From Elioraea sp051860475 (GTDB lineage Bacteria; Pseudomonadota; Alphaproteobacteria; Acetobacterales; Acetobacteraceae): DNA of 55,151 bases. The DNA lies in the NCBI RefSeq assembly GCF_051860475.1, contig NZ_JBHYDW010000015.1, positions 1 to 55,151 of the forward strand, read 5' to 3'. Below the pieces are notes generated by a model. That model was not told the origin of the DNA, ran no database searches, and saw only the letters and a list, made by a program, of their open reading frames with translations. Position 1 is the stretch's first letter. The number at the start of each line of letters is the position of its first letter. Position numbers and translations under genes: made by a program. Below, one piece after another: positions 45,983-54,927 of this stretch.

Positions 45983-46336
45983 TCACGCCGCACGCCGCCA
46001 ATCCTGTTCGATCCGGCCGTCGCGCAGCGCCACCATGCGGTCGAAGCGGTCGAAGATCTTTTCGTCGTGGGTCACCACGAGGATCGCCGCCTGCTGATCC
46101 AGCGCCACCTGGCGGAGCAGATCCGTCACGCGCCAGCGCACGTCCCACACCGTCTCGCCGTTCCGCACCAGCCGACCGTCGGTCAATCCGAGGACGCAGG
46201 CGACGACGTTCAGCAGCGTCGACTTGCCGGTACCCGAGGGTCCCTTCAGCCCGACCACCCGATAGCGGTCGGCGCCGAGTTCCACCGTCGCGCCGACCGG
46301 CAGGCGGGCACGCGCATCGACCACCCTCGCGAAGCG
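45983..46336 (-). pseudogene. remnant of a MacB/DevCA-type ABC exporter (permease fragment joined to ATPase fragments)
   Basis: One open frame reads LPVGATVELGADRYRVVG, typical of the periplasmic part of FtsX/MacB/DevC permeases, followed immediately by GLKGPSGTGKSTLLNVVA (Walker A of a DevA/LolD-like ATPase), then after about 25 residues by LLRQVALDQQAAILVVTHDE and DRMVALRDGRIEQ (H-loop and C-terminus). Q loop, ABC signature and Walker B are missing, leaving about 40 residues where roughly 120 are expected. Two deletions in a permease-ATPase gene pair would produce this. The frame is open upstream to 46498 but that part looks non-coding and overlaps a regulatory region. Cannot work as an ATPase. 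Confidence 0.75.
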
Positions 46337-46460
46337 CGCGCCGCCGAGGCCCCGTCCGGCCTCGATCGCCGACGGCCCGGTCGGCCGCCTGTCTCCAGTC
46401 CGATCCGCAAACGCTGCAGGACGCGGCGGAAACGGCCCGGCCGTTCCGTGCGGGCCACGA

Positions 46461-46505
46461 TTGACATAGGGCAAGGTATTTCCGGCTGCCCGGCGCATAG
46501 ATACT
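46461..46505 (+). promoter_or_regulatory. candidate FixK/FNR-type box and promoter of the CBS-BON gene
   Basis: TTGA-N6-GCAA at 46461-46474 fits the FixK-type consensus TTG(A/C)-N6-(T/G)CAA. Its centre lies about 42 bases before the transcription start expected from TAGATA/GATACT (46498-46505), the spacing of class II CRP/FNR-activated promoters. Points to induction under low oxygen or nitric oxide. Confidence 0.45.
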
Positions 46506-46571
46506 CTCGCGCGGCGGCCGGGACGATCCTAGTCTTGCGCCGCCAGCACAGGAACGCCCGGAGGGACTGCG

Positions 46572-47258
46572 ATGAAAGCCCGAGACCTGATGACACCGGA
46601 TGTCGTGACGGTGGCGCCCAACACGCCGGTGATGGGCGTGGCCCGGCTGCTCGCCGAGCGGCACGTCAGCGGGGTGCCGGTGACCGACGCCGACCGCAAG
46701 ATCCTCGGCGTGGTGAGCGAGGGCGACCTGATCAAGCAGGTCTCCGGCCGCGGCGACGAGAGCCCCGGCTTCTTCAAGAGCCTGTTCGCCGATCCGGCCA
46801 GGATGGCGGAACAGTACGTGAAGAGCCACGGCCGCACCGCCGCCGACATCATGACGCCCAATCCCGTCACCGTGACCGAGGAGACGTCGGCGGGCGAGAT
46901 CGCCGAGCTGCTGGACAAGCAGCACATCCGGCGCGTGTTCGTCACCCGCGACGGACGCCTGGTCGGCGTGGTCTCGCGCGCCGACCTGCTGCGTGCGCTG
47001 GTTTCGCCCCAACAGGCACCGATGACCGACACGTCCGACGAGGGGATCTACCGCGCCATCATGACGGCGATGAAGAAGCAGCCCTGGGCCAGCACCTTCT
47101 ACACCACGGTGGTGGTGAAGGAAGGCGTGGTCGAGTTCTACGGCTACTGCGGCACGGACGAGTACCGCCGCGCGCTGCGCGTGCTCGCCGAGGGTGTGGC
47201 CGGCGTGAAGCGGGTCGAGGACCACATGGTGATCGGCCCGCTCTACGTGTACTCCTGA
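46572..47258 (+). CDS. CBS domain pair with C-terminal BON domain
   Basis: A 228-residue soluble protein. CBS1 spans about residues 1-60 (MKARDLMTPDVVTVAPNTPV, GVPVTDADRKILGVVSEGDL), CBS2 about 90-145 (ADIMTPNPVTVTEETSAGEI, RRVFVTRDGRLVGVVSRADL), and a BON-like domain about 155-225 (VVVKEGVVEFYGYCGTDEYR, ALRVLAEGVAGVKRVEDHMV). CBS pairs sense adenine nucleotides; BON domains bind membranes or other ligands. Such fusions are common stress-type proteins in alphaproteobacteria. GGAGG lies 8 bases before ATG 46572. A FixK/FNR-like site upstream suggests oxygen control. Convergent with the MFS gene, four bases between stops. Confidence 0.9.
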   Translation: MKARDLMTPDVVTVAPNTPVMGVARLLAERHVSGVPVTDADRKILGVVSEGDLIKQVSGRGDESPGFFKSLFADPARMAEQYVKSHGRTAADIMTPNPVTVTEETSAGEIAELLDKQHIRRVFVTRDGRLVGVVSRADLLRALVSPQQAPMTDTSDEGIYRAIMTAMKKQPWASTFYTTVVVKEGVVEFYGYCGTDEYRRALRVLAEGVAGVKRVEDHMVIGPLYVYS

Positions 47259-47262
47259 CGGA

Positions 47263-48582
47263 TCATTCCGACGGTGCGGCGACCGCCCGGCTGGGCGGCT
47301 CGCGCACCGTGGTCAGGAGCGCGGCACCGCCCAGCAGGAACACGAGGATCGTCGCCATGCCCGCGCGCTGGCTGCCGAACGCCGCCGTCGCCCAGGCGAG
47401 CGCGGCCGGGCCGAGGAAGGCGGTGATCCGACCCGACAGCGCGAACAGGCCGAAATACTCCGAGGCCTGCTCGGGCGGGGCGAGGCGGGCCATCAGGGTC
47501 CGGCTCGCCGCCTGGGCCGGGCCGAAGAACACACCGAGCGGCAGCGCGAGCGCCCAGAACCAGAGCTTGCCCTCGACCAGCAGCAGCACCGCGCCGATCG
47601 CCGCGAGCGCGCCGAGCGAGATCAGCACCGTGCGCTTCGGCCCGATCGCGTCGTCGACGAACGAGAACAGCCCGGCGCCGATCCCGGCGGTGATGTTCAT
47701 CGCGATGCCGAGCAGGATGATCTCGTCGGTGGCCATGCCGAAGGTTCCGGCCGCGTAGATCGCGCCGAAATTGAACAGCGTGTTCAGCCCGTCGGTGTAG
47801 AGCAGGCGCGCGAGCAGGAAGCGCGTCACGGCCGGGCGGCGACGCAGCTCCGGCAGCAGCCGCGCCATCGCCGCCATGCCGGTCCGGATCGCCTGCCGGA
47901 TCGGCGCGCGTCGTGGCGCGTCGGGCACCATCAGGAACAGCGGCCAGCAGAACGTGCCGTACCAGACGGCTACCAGCAGGTTGGTGGCGCGCACGTGCTC
48001 GGCCGCGCCCCGGTCGAGCGGGAACAGCGGCGGGTCGGGCTGGATCAGCAGAACCAGGCAGAGCACCAGGCAGAACAGCCCGCCGACATAGCCCGCACCC
48101 CAACCCCAGCCGGAGATGCGTCCCATCATCGGTCGCGGGGCCACGTCCACCAGCATGGCGTTGTAGAACACCGTGCCGAGCTCGAAGGCCAGTGTCGCGA
48201 GCACCACCACGGCCAGCGCGAACGGCGCCGAGGCGGGATCGGGCCGCACCCACCAGAGCGCGCCGCAGGTGATCACCGCCATCACGGTAAAGCCGGCGAG
48301 CCACGGCTTGCGGCCGCCCGCGCCGTCGGCCACCGCGCCGAGCGGCGGCGAGAGCAGCGCGATCAGCACGCCGGCGATCGCCATCGCGAAGCCCCACTGC
48401 GACGTGCCGACGGTCTCGCTCTCCGCGACCGCCTGGACGAAGTAGGTCGCGAACACGAAGGTGCCGATCACCGCCGGGAAGGCGCTGTTGGCCCAGTCGT
48501 AGAGTGACCACGCGACGACGGCGCGCCGCCGCTCGCGCGGCAGGTCGGCCAGCCGCGTGATGTCGTCGAACGGAACCGTCAC
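47263..48582 (-). CDS. MFS transporter, UMF1 (Atg22-like) family
   Basis: A 439-residue membrane protein with about 12 predicted helices. The family hallmark is VAWSLYDWANSAFPAVIGTF followed by VFATYFVQAVAES, then LSPPLGAVADGAGGRKPWL between helices two and three. UMF1 proteins are bacterial relatives of yeast vacuolar amino-acid effluxer Atg22; substrates of bacterial members are unknown. Start is GTG 48582, overlapping the stop of the glutamate dehydrogenase gene (GTGA), so the two are co-transcribed; an amino-acid-linked transport role is a fair guess. Confidence 0.9.
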   Translation of the reverse strand: MTVPFDDITRLADLPRERRRAVVAWSLYDWANSAFPAVIGTFVFATYFVQAVAESETVGTSQWGFAMAIAGVLIALLSPPLGAVADGAGGRKPWLAGFTVMAVITCGALWWVRPDPASAPFALAVVVLATLAFELGTVFYNAMLVDVAPRPMMGRISGWGWGAGYVGGLFCLVLCLVLLIQPDPPLFPLDRGAAEHVRATNLLVAVWYGTFCWPLFLMVPDAPRRAPIRQAIRTGMAAMARLLPELRRRPAVTRFLLARLLYTDGLNTLFNFGAIYAAGTFGMATDEIILLGIAMNITAGIGAGLFSFVDDAIGPKRTVLISLGALAAIGAVLLLVEGKLWFWALALPLGVFFGPAQAASRTLMARLAPPEQASEYFGLFALSGRITAFLGPAALAWATAAFGSQRAGMATILVFLLGGAALLTTVREPPSRAVAAPSE

Positions 48583-51500
48583 GCGAGCGCGGCGACCGCC
48601 CGTGTGGCGACCACGACGGCGGGCAGCACCGGCCGCGCGCCGAGCTCGGCCAGCACGCGCTCGGCCGCGACCCAGCGCGCGCCCGCGCCCGCGCGCACTG
48701 CCTCGACCCCGCCCTGGGCGAGCACGGCGGCGGCGAGCCGCGCCTGTGCGTCGGCGAGATCATCGGCGACCGAGGCGAGCGCGCGCGCGGTCCAGCCGTC
48801 GGACGCATCGACATGGCGCGCGGCGGCGCGCACGGCATCCGGCCCGAGCCCGGCGCCGGCGGCGAACCACGCCTCCATGCCCTGGCTGGGCGCGACGGCG
48901 GCATCGGCCGAGAGGCGCAGGATGGCCGGTGCCATGGCAGCCGCGCCGCCGGTCGGATCGCGCTCGAGCAGCGCCGGCAACAGCAGCGCGACATGCGCAC
49001 GGTACGGGCCGGCCGCATCGGCGACGCGCAGATCGGGCGCCAGCACGCGCACGAAGCCGCGGGCGGCGCCCTCCTGCGCGCGCCGCCAGGCCTGGAAGCG
49101 CGGATAGAGCGCCTTGGGGTCGCCGCCCGACTGGTCCTCCGCCTCCGCCCCGGCGCGCAAGGCGGCGAGGCCGAGCGCCTCGCGCGCCACCAGCGCGGCG
49201 GTCGCGGCCGCCTCCGGCGCGATCCCGTCAGCGAGCCGGGCGAAGGCGGCGAGCCCCATCCGGTCGAGCAGGTCATTGGTCAGCAGCATCGCCACCAGGT
49301 CGCGCCGCAGCGGGTGCGCGGCGATCGCCCCGGGGAAGCGGTCGCGCACGGCGGGCGGGAAGTACTCGGCGAGGTCGGGCGCGAAGGCCGGATCGTCCGG
49401 CAGGGACGAGCCGATCAGCGCATCGGTCAGCCACAGCTTCGCGTGCGAGAGCAGCACGATCAGCTCGGGCCGGCTCAGCCCCTCCGCGCCGCGCTCGGCG
49501 AGGCTCGCGGCATCCGGCAGTCCGGCGACCACGCGGTCGAGCCGCCCCTCGGCCTCCAGCCGCGCGATCAGCGCCGCGTGCGGGCCGGCCACCCCCGGGT
49601 CCATCCCTTCCAGCGACACGCCGAGCGACTGGCGCGCATTGGTTGCGAGCACCTGCCGGGCGACGTCGTCGGTGATCGACACGAGCAGCGTGTCGCGCTG
49701 CTTCGCGGTCAGCTCGCCCTCCTGCACCAGGAGGTCGAGCAGGATCTTCAGGTTCACCTCGTGGTCGGAGGTGTCCACGCCCGCCGAGTTGTGCAGGCTG
49801 TCGGTATCGACGCGCACGCCCGCCCGCGCCGCCTCGATGCGCGCGGCCTGGGTGAGCGCAAGATTCGCCCCCTCGCCGACCACCTTCGCGCGCAGCGCGG
49901 CCGCGTCGATGCGGATCGCGTCGTTGGCGCGGTCGCCCGCCTCGCCGTGGCTCTCGTGGCTCGCCTTCACGAAGGTGCCGATGCCGCCGAAATAGAGCAG
50001 GTCGGCCTGCATGGTCAGGATCGCGCGCATCACCACGTCCGGCGGCGGACGCTCCGCGGTGATGCCCAGCATCGCGCGCGCCTCGGCCGAGAGCGGCACC
50101 GTCTTGGCGTTGCGTGGATAGACCCCGCCGCCGGCGCTGAGCGTCGCCTTGTCGTAGTCCGCCCAGGAGGAGCGCGGCAGCGCGAACATGCGCGTGCGCT
50201 CCTGGAACGACACCGCCGGATCGGGATCGGGGTCGAGGAAGATGTGGCGGTGATCGAATGCCGCGCGCAGCCTGAGCGCCGACGACAGCAGCACGCCGTT
50301 GCCGAACACGTCGCCCGACATGTCGCCCACGCCGACCACGTCGATCGGTTCGCGGTCGATGTCGACGCCGAGTTCGCGGAAGTGGCGGCGGATGCAGACG
50401 AACGCGCCGCGCGCGGTGATGCCGAGCCCCTTGTGGTCGTAGCCCTTCGAGCCGCCCGAGGCGAACGCGTCGCCGAGCCAGAAGCCGCGCTCCAGCGCGA
50501 TCCCATTGGCGATGTCGCTGAAGGTCGCGGTGCCCTTGTCGGCGGCGGCGACGATGTAGGGATCGTCGCCGTCACGGCGCACCACGCGCTCGGGCGGCAC
50601 CACCTTGCCGCCGACCCGGTTGTCGGTGAGGTCGAGCATCGCGCCGATCAGCAGCCGGTAGCAGGCGATCCCTTCGGCCATCAGCGCCTCGCGGTCACGC
50701 GCGGGATCGCCCGTGGGCGCGGGCGGGCGCTTCAGCACGAACCCGCCCTTCGCCCCCGTGGGCACGATCACGGTGTTCTTCAGCGTCTGCGCCTTCATCA
50801 GCCCGAGGATCTCGGTGCGGAAATCCTCGCGCCGGTCCGACCAGCGGATTCCCCCCCGCGCCACCGGCCCGCCGCGCAGATGCACCCCCTCCATGCGCGC
50901 GCCATGCACGAAGATCTCGCGGTACGGCATGGGTTGGGGCAGGTCGCCGACCGCGCGGGAGTCGATCTTGAAGGCGATCGTCGGCGCGGCCCGGTCGCGG
51001 AAGAAGCTGGTGCGCACCACGCCGTCGAGGGCGGTGCGCAGCCGCGTCAGGATGCGGTCCTCGTCGGGGCTGTCCACGGCATCCAGCACCGCGCGCCAGC
51101 GTGCATCCAGCGCCGCTTCGGCCGCGGTGTCCCGCGCGGCATGCGGATCGAAGCGGGCATGGAACAGATCCACCAGCAGCCGCGTCGCCTCGGGCTGGGC
51201 GGCGAGCGCCGCCTCGACCGCGCCCTGGCTGAACGCGAAGCCCGCCTGCTTCAGCCAGCGGTAGAGCGCGCGCAGCATCCAGGCCTCGCGCCAGGCGAGG
51301 CCCGCGCGCACGACCAGGCGGTTGAACCCGTCCGGCTCGGCACGGCCGTGCCACAGCGCTTCCAGCGCCTCGGCGATCGCGCTCGCGCGCGCCGGGTCGA
51401 ACGCGGCGTGGTCCTCGGTCTCGAGCCCGAACTCGTGCAGCACGACGGGCCGCGCACCGGCGCCGGCGGTGTGCAGATGGTGCGGCACCTCCTCGAGCGC

Positions 51501-53282
51501 GCGCAGGCCGAGGCTCTCGATCAGCGGCAGGATGTCGGAGAGCGGCACCGGCCGGTCGGGGTTGGCCACGCGCAGCGCGAGCGCCCAGGGGGCGGCGCCT
51601 TGCGGCCGGGCGAGCGAGAGCTGGAGCGCGCCGGCGGCGAGCGCGGCCTCGGCGAGCGCGATGTCGGCGACCGCCTCGCGTGCGGTGCGCCGGTCGGCAT
51701 AGCCGGGCGGGAACGCCTCGCCCCAGCGCCCAAGTACCGCGAGCGCGCCCGCCTCGCCCGTCTCGGCGATCAGCGCCTCGGCCAGCCGCTCGCGGAAGCT
51801 CCGCGCGATCTCGGCCAGCGCGCGCTCGAGCCCGCGCAGGTCGACCTCCGGCACCGCGCCGGGCGTCGTCGCGACGATGTAGTGCACACGCGCGAGCGGC
51901 GAGTCGCCGATCAGGATATAGGCGGTGGAGAGCCGTCCCTCGAACGCCTCGGCGATCGCCTCGCCGATGCGCGCGCGGAGCCGCGTGTCCATCACGTCGC
52001 GCGGCACATAGACGATCGCGGAGACGAAGCGCTCGAACCGGTCGCGGCGCAGGAACATCGCCACGCGCTGACGCTCCTGCAGCGCGAGCACGCCGCGCGC
52101 GGTCGCGAGCAGCTCCTCCACATCGGCCTGGAACAGCTCGTCGCGCGGATAGGTCTCGAGGATGTTGGAGAGCCGCCGCCCGTCATGCGTGTTCGGGTCG
52201 AGCCCGGCCATCGCCAGCACCGCGGCGACCTTCTCCCGCAGGTACGGGATCGAGCGCGGGTTGCGGTTGTAGGCGTTGGAGGCGAACAGGCCCAGGAACA
52301 TCGCGGCGCCGGTCACACGGCCGGCGGCGTCGCGGCGCTTCACCACGATCGCGTCGCAGTGCTGCGGCCGGTGCACGGTGGCGCGCATGTTGGCCTTCGC
52401 CACCGTCAGCAGCGTCCGTTCCTCGGCCCAGGCGCGCACGGCGGGCGGCAGGTTCGCCGGATCACGCAGCACGTCGAACACCGGCAGCGCCGCGTCGCGC
52501 AGCAGGCCGAGCGAGCGAGCCGGTTCGGCCATGATGCCGCCGTCGCTGGGGCGGTAGTGGCGGTAGCCGAGCAGGACGAAGTTGTCGTCGGCGAGCCAGG
52601 CGAGAAACTCGCGCGCGATCCGCGCCTCGTCCTCGTCCAGTCCGTCGAGCGCGGCGATGGTCTCGGCAAGCCGTTCGCGCATCGCGGGCCAGTCGGCGAC
52701 CGCGGCGCGGACATCCGCCATCGCGCGCTTCAGCGCGGCAGCCACGGTCGCGAGCTCGGCGCTGTCGGCTCCCTGCGCGAACTCGATCTGCATCATGCTC
52801 TCGCGCGGCGCATCGGGGCCGGCCGCCTCGCCGAACGCGACCAGCCGCCCGTCCGCGTCGCGGCGCGCCGGCACGATCGGGTGCACGACCAGGTGCACCG
52901 CACGGTTCGCGATCGCGAATCCGGCGAGCGCGGAGTCGACCAGGAACGGCATGTCGTCGTTGACGATCTCGGCGATCGAGTGCGGGCTGCGCCAGCCCTC
53001 GGCCTCCGGGCGCGGGTTCAGCACCCGCACGCTGGCCTGGCCGGGGGCGCGGTGGCGCGCATGGTCGAGCAGGCTCAGCGCGGCACCGGCGACATCCTCC
53101 GGGCTGCGCGCGGCGAGGTCCTCGTCCGGCACGCCGGCCGCCCAGAGCGCGAGGAAGCGCGTCGCCTCCTCCCCGGTCGCCCCGGGCAGGCGGCGCCGCA
53201 GCAGCGCCGCCGCACCATCGAGCACGGCGGCGCGCTCGGGGCGCGCGGATGTCAATCTGCGGTCCAGGCCCTCGGGTGCCAT
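48579..53282 (-). CDS. NAD-dependent glutamate dehydrogenase, large (about 180 kDa) type
   Basis: A 1,567-residue enzyme of the L_180 class known from Streptomyces, Caulobacter and Pseudomonas; it deaminates L-glutamate to 2-oxoglutarate with NAD+. The long N-terminal regulatory region has ACT-like parts (EIVNDDMPFLVDSALAGFAI; LGYRHYRPSDGG). The catalytic core near residues 760-1150 has RGGIRWSDRREDFRTEILGL, VPTGAKGGFVLKRP, DKGTATFSDIANGIA, GGSKGYDHKGLGITARGAF and VGVGDMSGDVFGNGVLLS. I choose ATG 53282 (after GGGAGG) instead of the in-frame Met eight codons earlier. No frameshift along 4.7 kb. It is the obvious outlet for glutamate released by the amino-acid pathways in this window. Confidence 0.96.
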   Translation of the reverse strand: MAPEGLDRRLTSARPERAAVLDGAAALLRRRLPGATGEEATRFLALWAAGVPDEDLAARSPEDVAGAALSLLDHARHRAPGQASVRVLNPRPEAEGWRSPHSIAEIVNDDMPFLVDSALAGFAIANRAVHLVVHPIVPARRDADGRLVAFGEAAGPDAPRESMMQIEFAQGADSAELATVAAALKRAMADVRAAVADWPAMRERLAETIAALDGLDEDEARIAREFLAWLADDNFVLLGYRHYRPSDGGIMAEPARSLGLLRDAALPVFDVLRDPANLPPAVRAWAEERTLLTVAKANMRATVHRPQHCDAIVVKRRDAAGRVTGAAMFLGLFASNAYNRNPRSIPYLREKVAAVLAMAGLDPNTHDGRRLSNILETYPRDELFQADVEELLATARGVLALQERQRVAMFLRRDRFERFVSAIVYVPRDVMDTRLRARIGEAIAEAFEGRLSTAYILIGDSPLARVHYIVATTPGAVPEVDLRGLERALAEIARSFRERLAEALIAETGEAGALAVLGRWGEAFPPGYADRRTAREAVADIALAEAALAAGALQLSLARPQGAAPWALALRVANPDRPVPLSDILPLIESLGLRALEEVPHHLHTAGAGARPVVLHEFGLETEDHAAFDPARASAIAEALEALWHGRAEPDGFNRLVVRAGLAWREAWMLRALYRWLKQAGFAFSQGAVEAALAAQPEATRLLVDLFHARFDPHAARDTAAEAALDARWRAVLDAVDSPDEDRILTRLRTALDGVVRTSFFRDRAAPTIAFKIDSRAVGDLPQPMPYREIFVHGARMEGVHLRGGPVARGGIRWSDRREDFRTEILGLMKAQTLKNTVIVPTGAKGGFVLKRPPAPTGDPARDREALMAEGIACYRLLIGAMLDLTDNRVGGKVVPPERVVRRDGDDPYIVAAADKGTATFSDIANGIALERGFWLGDAFASGGSKGYDHKGLGITARGAFVCIRRHFRELGVDIDREPIDVVGVGDMSGDVFGNGVLLSSALRLRAAFDHRHIFLDPDPDPAVSFQERTRMFALPRSSWADYDKATLSAGGGVYPRNAKTVPLSAEARAMLGITAERPPPDVVMRAILTMQADLLYFGGIGTFVKASHESHGEAGDRANDAIRIDAAALRAKVVGEGANLALTQAARIEAARAGVRVDTDSLHNSAGVDTSDHEVNLKILLDLLVQEGELTAKQRDTLLVSITDDVARQVLATNARQSLGVSLEGMDPGVAGPHAALIARLEAEGRLDRVVAGLPDAASLAERGAEGLSRPELIVLLSHAKLWLTDALIGSSLPDDPAFAPDLAEYFPPAVRDRFPGAIAAHPLRRDLVAMLLTNDLLDRMGLAAFARLADGIAPEAAATAALVAREALGLAALRAGAEAEDQSGGDPKALYPRFQAWRRAQEGAARGFVRVLAPDLRVADAAGPYRAHVALLLPALLERDPTGGAAAMAPAILRLSADAAVAPSQGMEAWFAAGAGLGPDAVRAAARHVDASDGWTARALASVADDLADAQARLAAAVLAQGGVEAVRAGAGARWVAAERVLAELGARPVLPAVVVATRAVAALA

Positions 53283-53368
53283 CGCCCCCTCCCTCGTCCT
53301 CGGCACGCAGTGTCACGCGCCCGCCTGGTCGGTTCAACCGTGGCGAGCCCGATGGCGCGCCGACCTGC

Positions 53369-53397
53369 TTGAGAGGCGGCGAAGGGCGCGCTAGAAC
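53369..53397 (+). promoter_or_regulatory. candidate promoter of the duplicated-domain secreted protein gene
   Basis: TTGAGA (53369-53374), 17-base spacer, TAGAAC (53392-53397), 62 bases before ATG 53460. It lies in the 177-base divergent region shared with the glutamate dehydrogenase gene. Confidence 0.4.
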
Positions 53398-53459
53398 TCA
53401 GACCAGAACGGAAACAACGCGGCGCCGTTCCGGGCCGGCCCGCGACCGAGAGGGCGCCG

Positions 53460-54071
53460 ATGCTCCGACGCGGATGGCTTGCGATCGCCGTTGCCGTGAT
53501 GGCGACGGTGGGGTGGGGCGCCTCGGCGCAGCCGAACCCCGATTTCTGGGTCAGCAACACCAGCGGCAAGCCGATCAACCAGATCTTCGTCTCGCCCTCC
53601 ACCGAGACCAGCTGGGGAACCGACTGGCTGGGCGAGCACGTGCTCGCCTCGGGTCAGCGCTTCGCGATCCGCCCGCGCCGCGACGGCACCTGCGTGTTCG
53701 ACATCCGCGCGGTGTTCGCCGATGGCAGCTCCGAGGAGCGCCGACGCGTGAATGTCTGCAACGTCAACGAGGTGGCGTTCACCTCGGCCGGATCGGTCGC
53801 GCGCGGCGGCGCCCAGGCGATTGCCGATTTCCGGCTGGTCAACCGCTCGGGGCGCACGATCCAGCAGTTGTTCGTCTCGCCCGCCAGCGACCAGAACTGG
53901 GGCGCTGACCGGCTCGGCCAGAACGTGCTGCCGAACGGCCGCACCTTCACGGTCACGCTGCCGCGCGACGGCACCTGCGTCTATGACATCCGCGTCGTCT
54001 ACGACAACAACACCGCCGCCGAGAAGCGCCGCATCAACACCTGCCAGATCAACGACGTGATCTTCCCGTGA
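53460..54071 (+). CDS. secreted protein made of two tandem copies of one domain, function unknown
   Basis: A 203-residue protein with a Sec signal (MLRRGWLAIAVAVMATVGWG, cleavage near ASA-QP). The mature part is two repeats of about 80 residues: FWVSNTSGKPINQIFVSPS...WGTDWLGEHVL and FRLVNRSGRTIQQLFVSPA...WGADRLGQNVL. Each ends with RRDGTCVFDIRAVF / PRDGTCVYDIRVVY and RRRVNVCNVNEV / KRRINTCQINDV, so each holds two conserved cysteines that could form a disulfide in the periplasm. I do not recognise a named family. No enzymatic motif is visible; a small beta-rich binding module is likely. Divergent from NAD-GDH; a ribosome site (GAGAGGGCG) is present though not strong. Confidence 0.85.
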   Translation: MLRRGWLAIAVAVMATVGWGASAQPNPDFWVSNTSGKPINQIFVSPSTETSWGTDWLGEHVLASGQRFAIRPRRDGTCVFDIRAVFADGSSEERRRVNVCNVNEVAFTSAGSVARGGAQAIADFRLVNRSGRTIQQLFVSPASDQNWGADRLGQNVLPNGRTFTVTLPRDGTCVYDIRVVYDNNTAAEKRRINTCQINDVIFP

Positions 54072-54128
54072 GGTGATCGCGTCGGGCGCGCTTCCGGCGC
54101 GGAGGCGCGCATGCGATAAGCGCACGCG

Positions 54129-54797
54129 ATGCGACTCCTGTACCACCTGCCGCTCTCGCCCTATTCGCGCAAGGTGCGGCTGGCGCTCGCCGAGAAGCGG
54201 CTCGCCTTCGAGCTTCGGGTCGAGAAGGTGTGGGAGCGGCGGCCGGAGTTCCTCGCCCTCAATCCCGCCGCGCAGGTGCCCGTGCTGGTCGAGGAGGGCG
54301 GGCTCGCGATCCCCGACAGCGCGGTGATCTGCGCCTATCTGGAGGAGACCTATCCGGACACGCCGCTGCTGGGCGCCAACGCGAATGAGCGCATCGAGTG
54401 CCGCCGTCTGGTCGCGTGGTTCGACGGCAAGTTCGCCCGCGAGGTGAGCGAGAACCTGCTGTTCCAGAAGCTGATGAAGCGCATGCTGGGCCGCGGCGAG
54501 CCCGAGGGCGCGACGATCCGCGCCGGCTACCAGAACCTGCGCGGACATCTCGGCTATCTCGGCTGGCTTGCCGAGCACCGGCGCTGGCTCGCGGGAGACG
54601 TGCTGACGCTCGCCGATCTCGCCGCTGCCGCGCATCTCTCGGCACTCGACTTCCTCGGCGACGTGGACTGGTCGGTCTCGCCGGCCGCCAAGGACTGGTA
54701 CGCGCGCATCAAATGCCGGCCCTCCTTCCGCGCCCTGCTCGCGGATCGCGTGCCGGGGCTGACGCCGCCCGGCCACTACGCGGATCTCGACTTCTGA
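54129..54797 (+). CDS. glutathione S-transferase family protein
   Basis: A 222-residue GST. The N-terminal thioredoxin-like domain (about 1-78) starts RLLYHLPLSPYSRKVRLALA with Ser/Tyr at the position that contacts the glutathione thiol, then NPAAQVPVLVEEGG and IPDSAVICAYLEETYP, the gamma-glutamyl binding Asp-Ser pair. The helical C-terminal domain has LTLADLAAAAHLSALDFLGD, the conserved capping-box region. Likely conjugates glutathione to electrophiles or acts as a reductase. Stands alone, 57 bases after the duplicated-domain gene. Confidence 0.92.
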   Translation: MRLLYHLPLSPYSRKVRLALAEKRLAFELRVEKVWERRPEFLALNPAAQVPVLVEEGGLAIPDSAVICAYLEETYPDTPLLGANANERIECRRLVAWFDGKFAREVSENLLFQKLMKRMLGRGEPEGATIRAGYQNLRGHLGYLGWLAEHRRWLAGDVLTLADLAAAAHLSALDFLGDVDWSVSPAAKDWYARIKCRPSFRALLADRVPGLTPPGHYADLDF

Positions 54798-54836
54798 GCA
54801 CCGAAGCCCCGGGGCGAGCCGCGTTCTGCCCCCTCT

Positions 54837-54853
54837 CCCCCGCAGGGCGGGGG
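54837..54853. terminator. possible terminator-like hairpin after the GST gene
   Basis: CCCCCGC (54837-54843), loop AGG, GCGGGGG (54847-54853), 40 bases after the GST stop. It is G/C-only and has no following T tract, so termination is uncertain; it may belong to the same class of dispersed repeats as 43121-43252. Confidence 0.3.
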
Positions 54854-54927
54854 GCAAAGGCGATCGTCCTGACCGGGGCCCGGTTTCCGGTTGACCCCCT
54901 GCCGTAACGGTGGCGGAATCGTGGGCC

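Noticed and set aside
46337..46498. N-terminal extension of the ABC remnant
   Set aside because: No family resemblance, and it overlaps the control region of the CBS-BON gene.
48813..53372. 1,519-codon plus-strand open frame opposite NAD-GDH
   Set aside because: Arg/His/Gln-rich translation without family resemblance; it mirrors the codon structure of the real minus-strand gene in GC-rich DNA.
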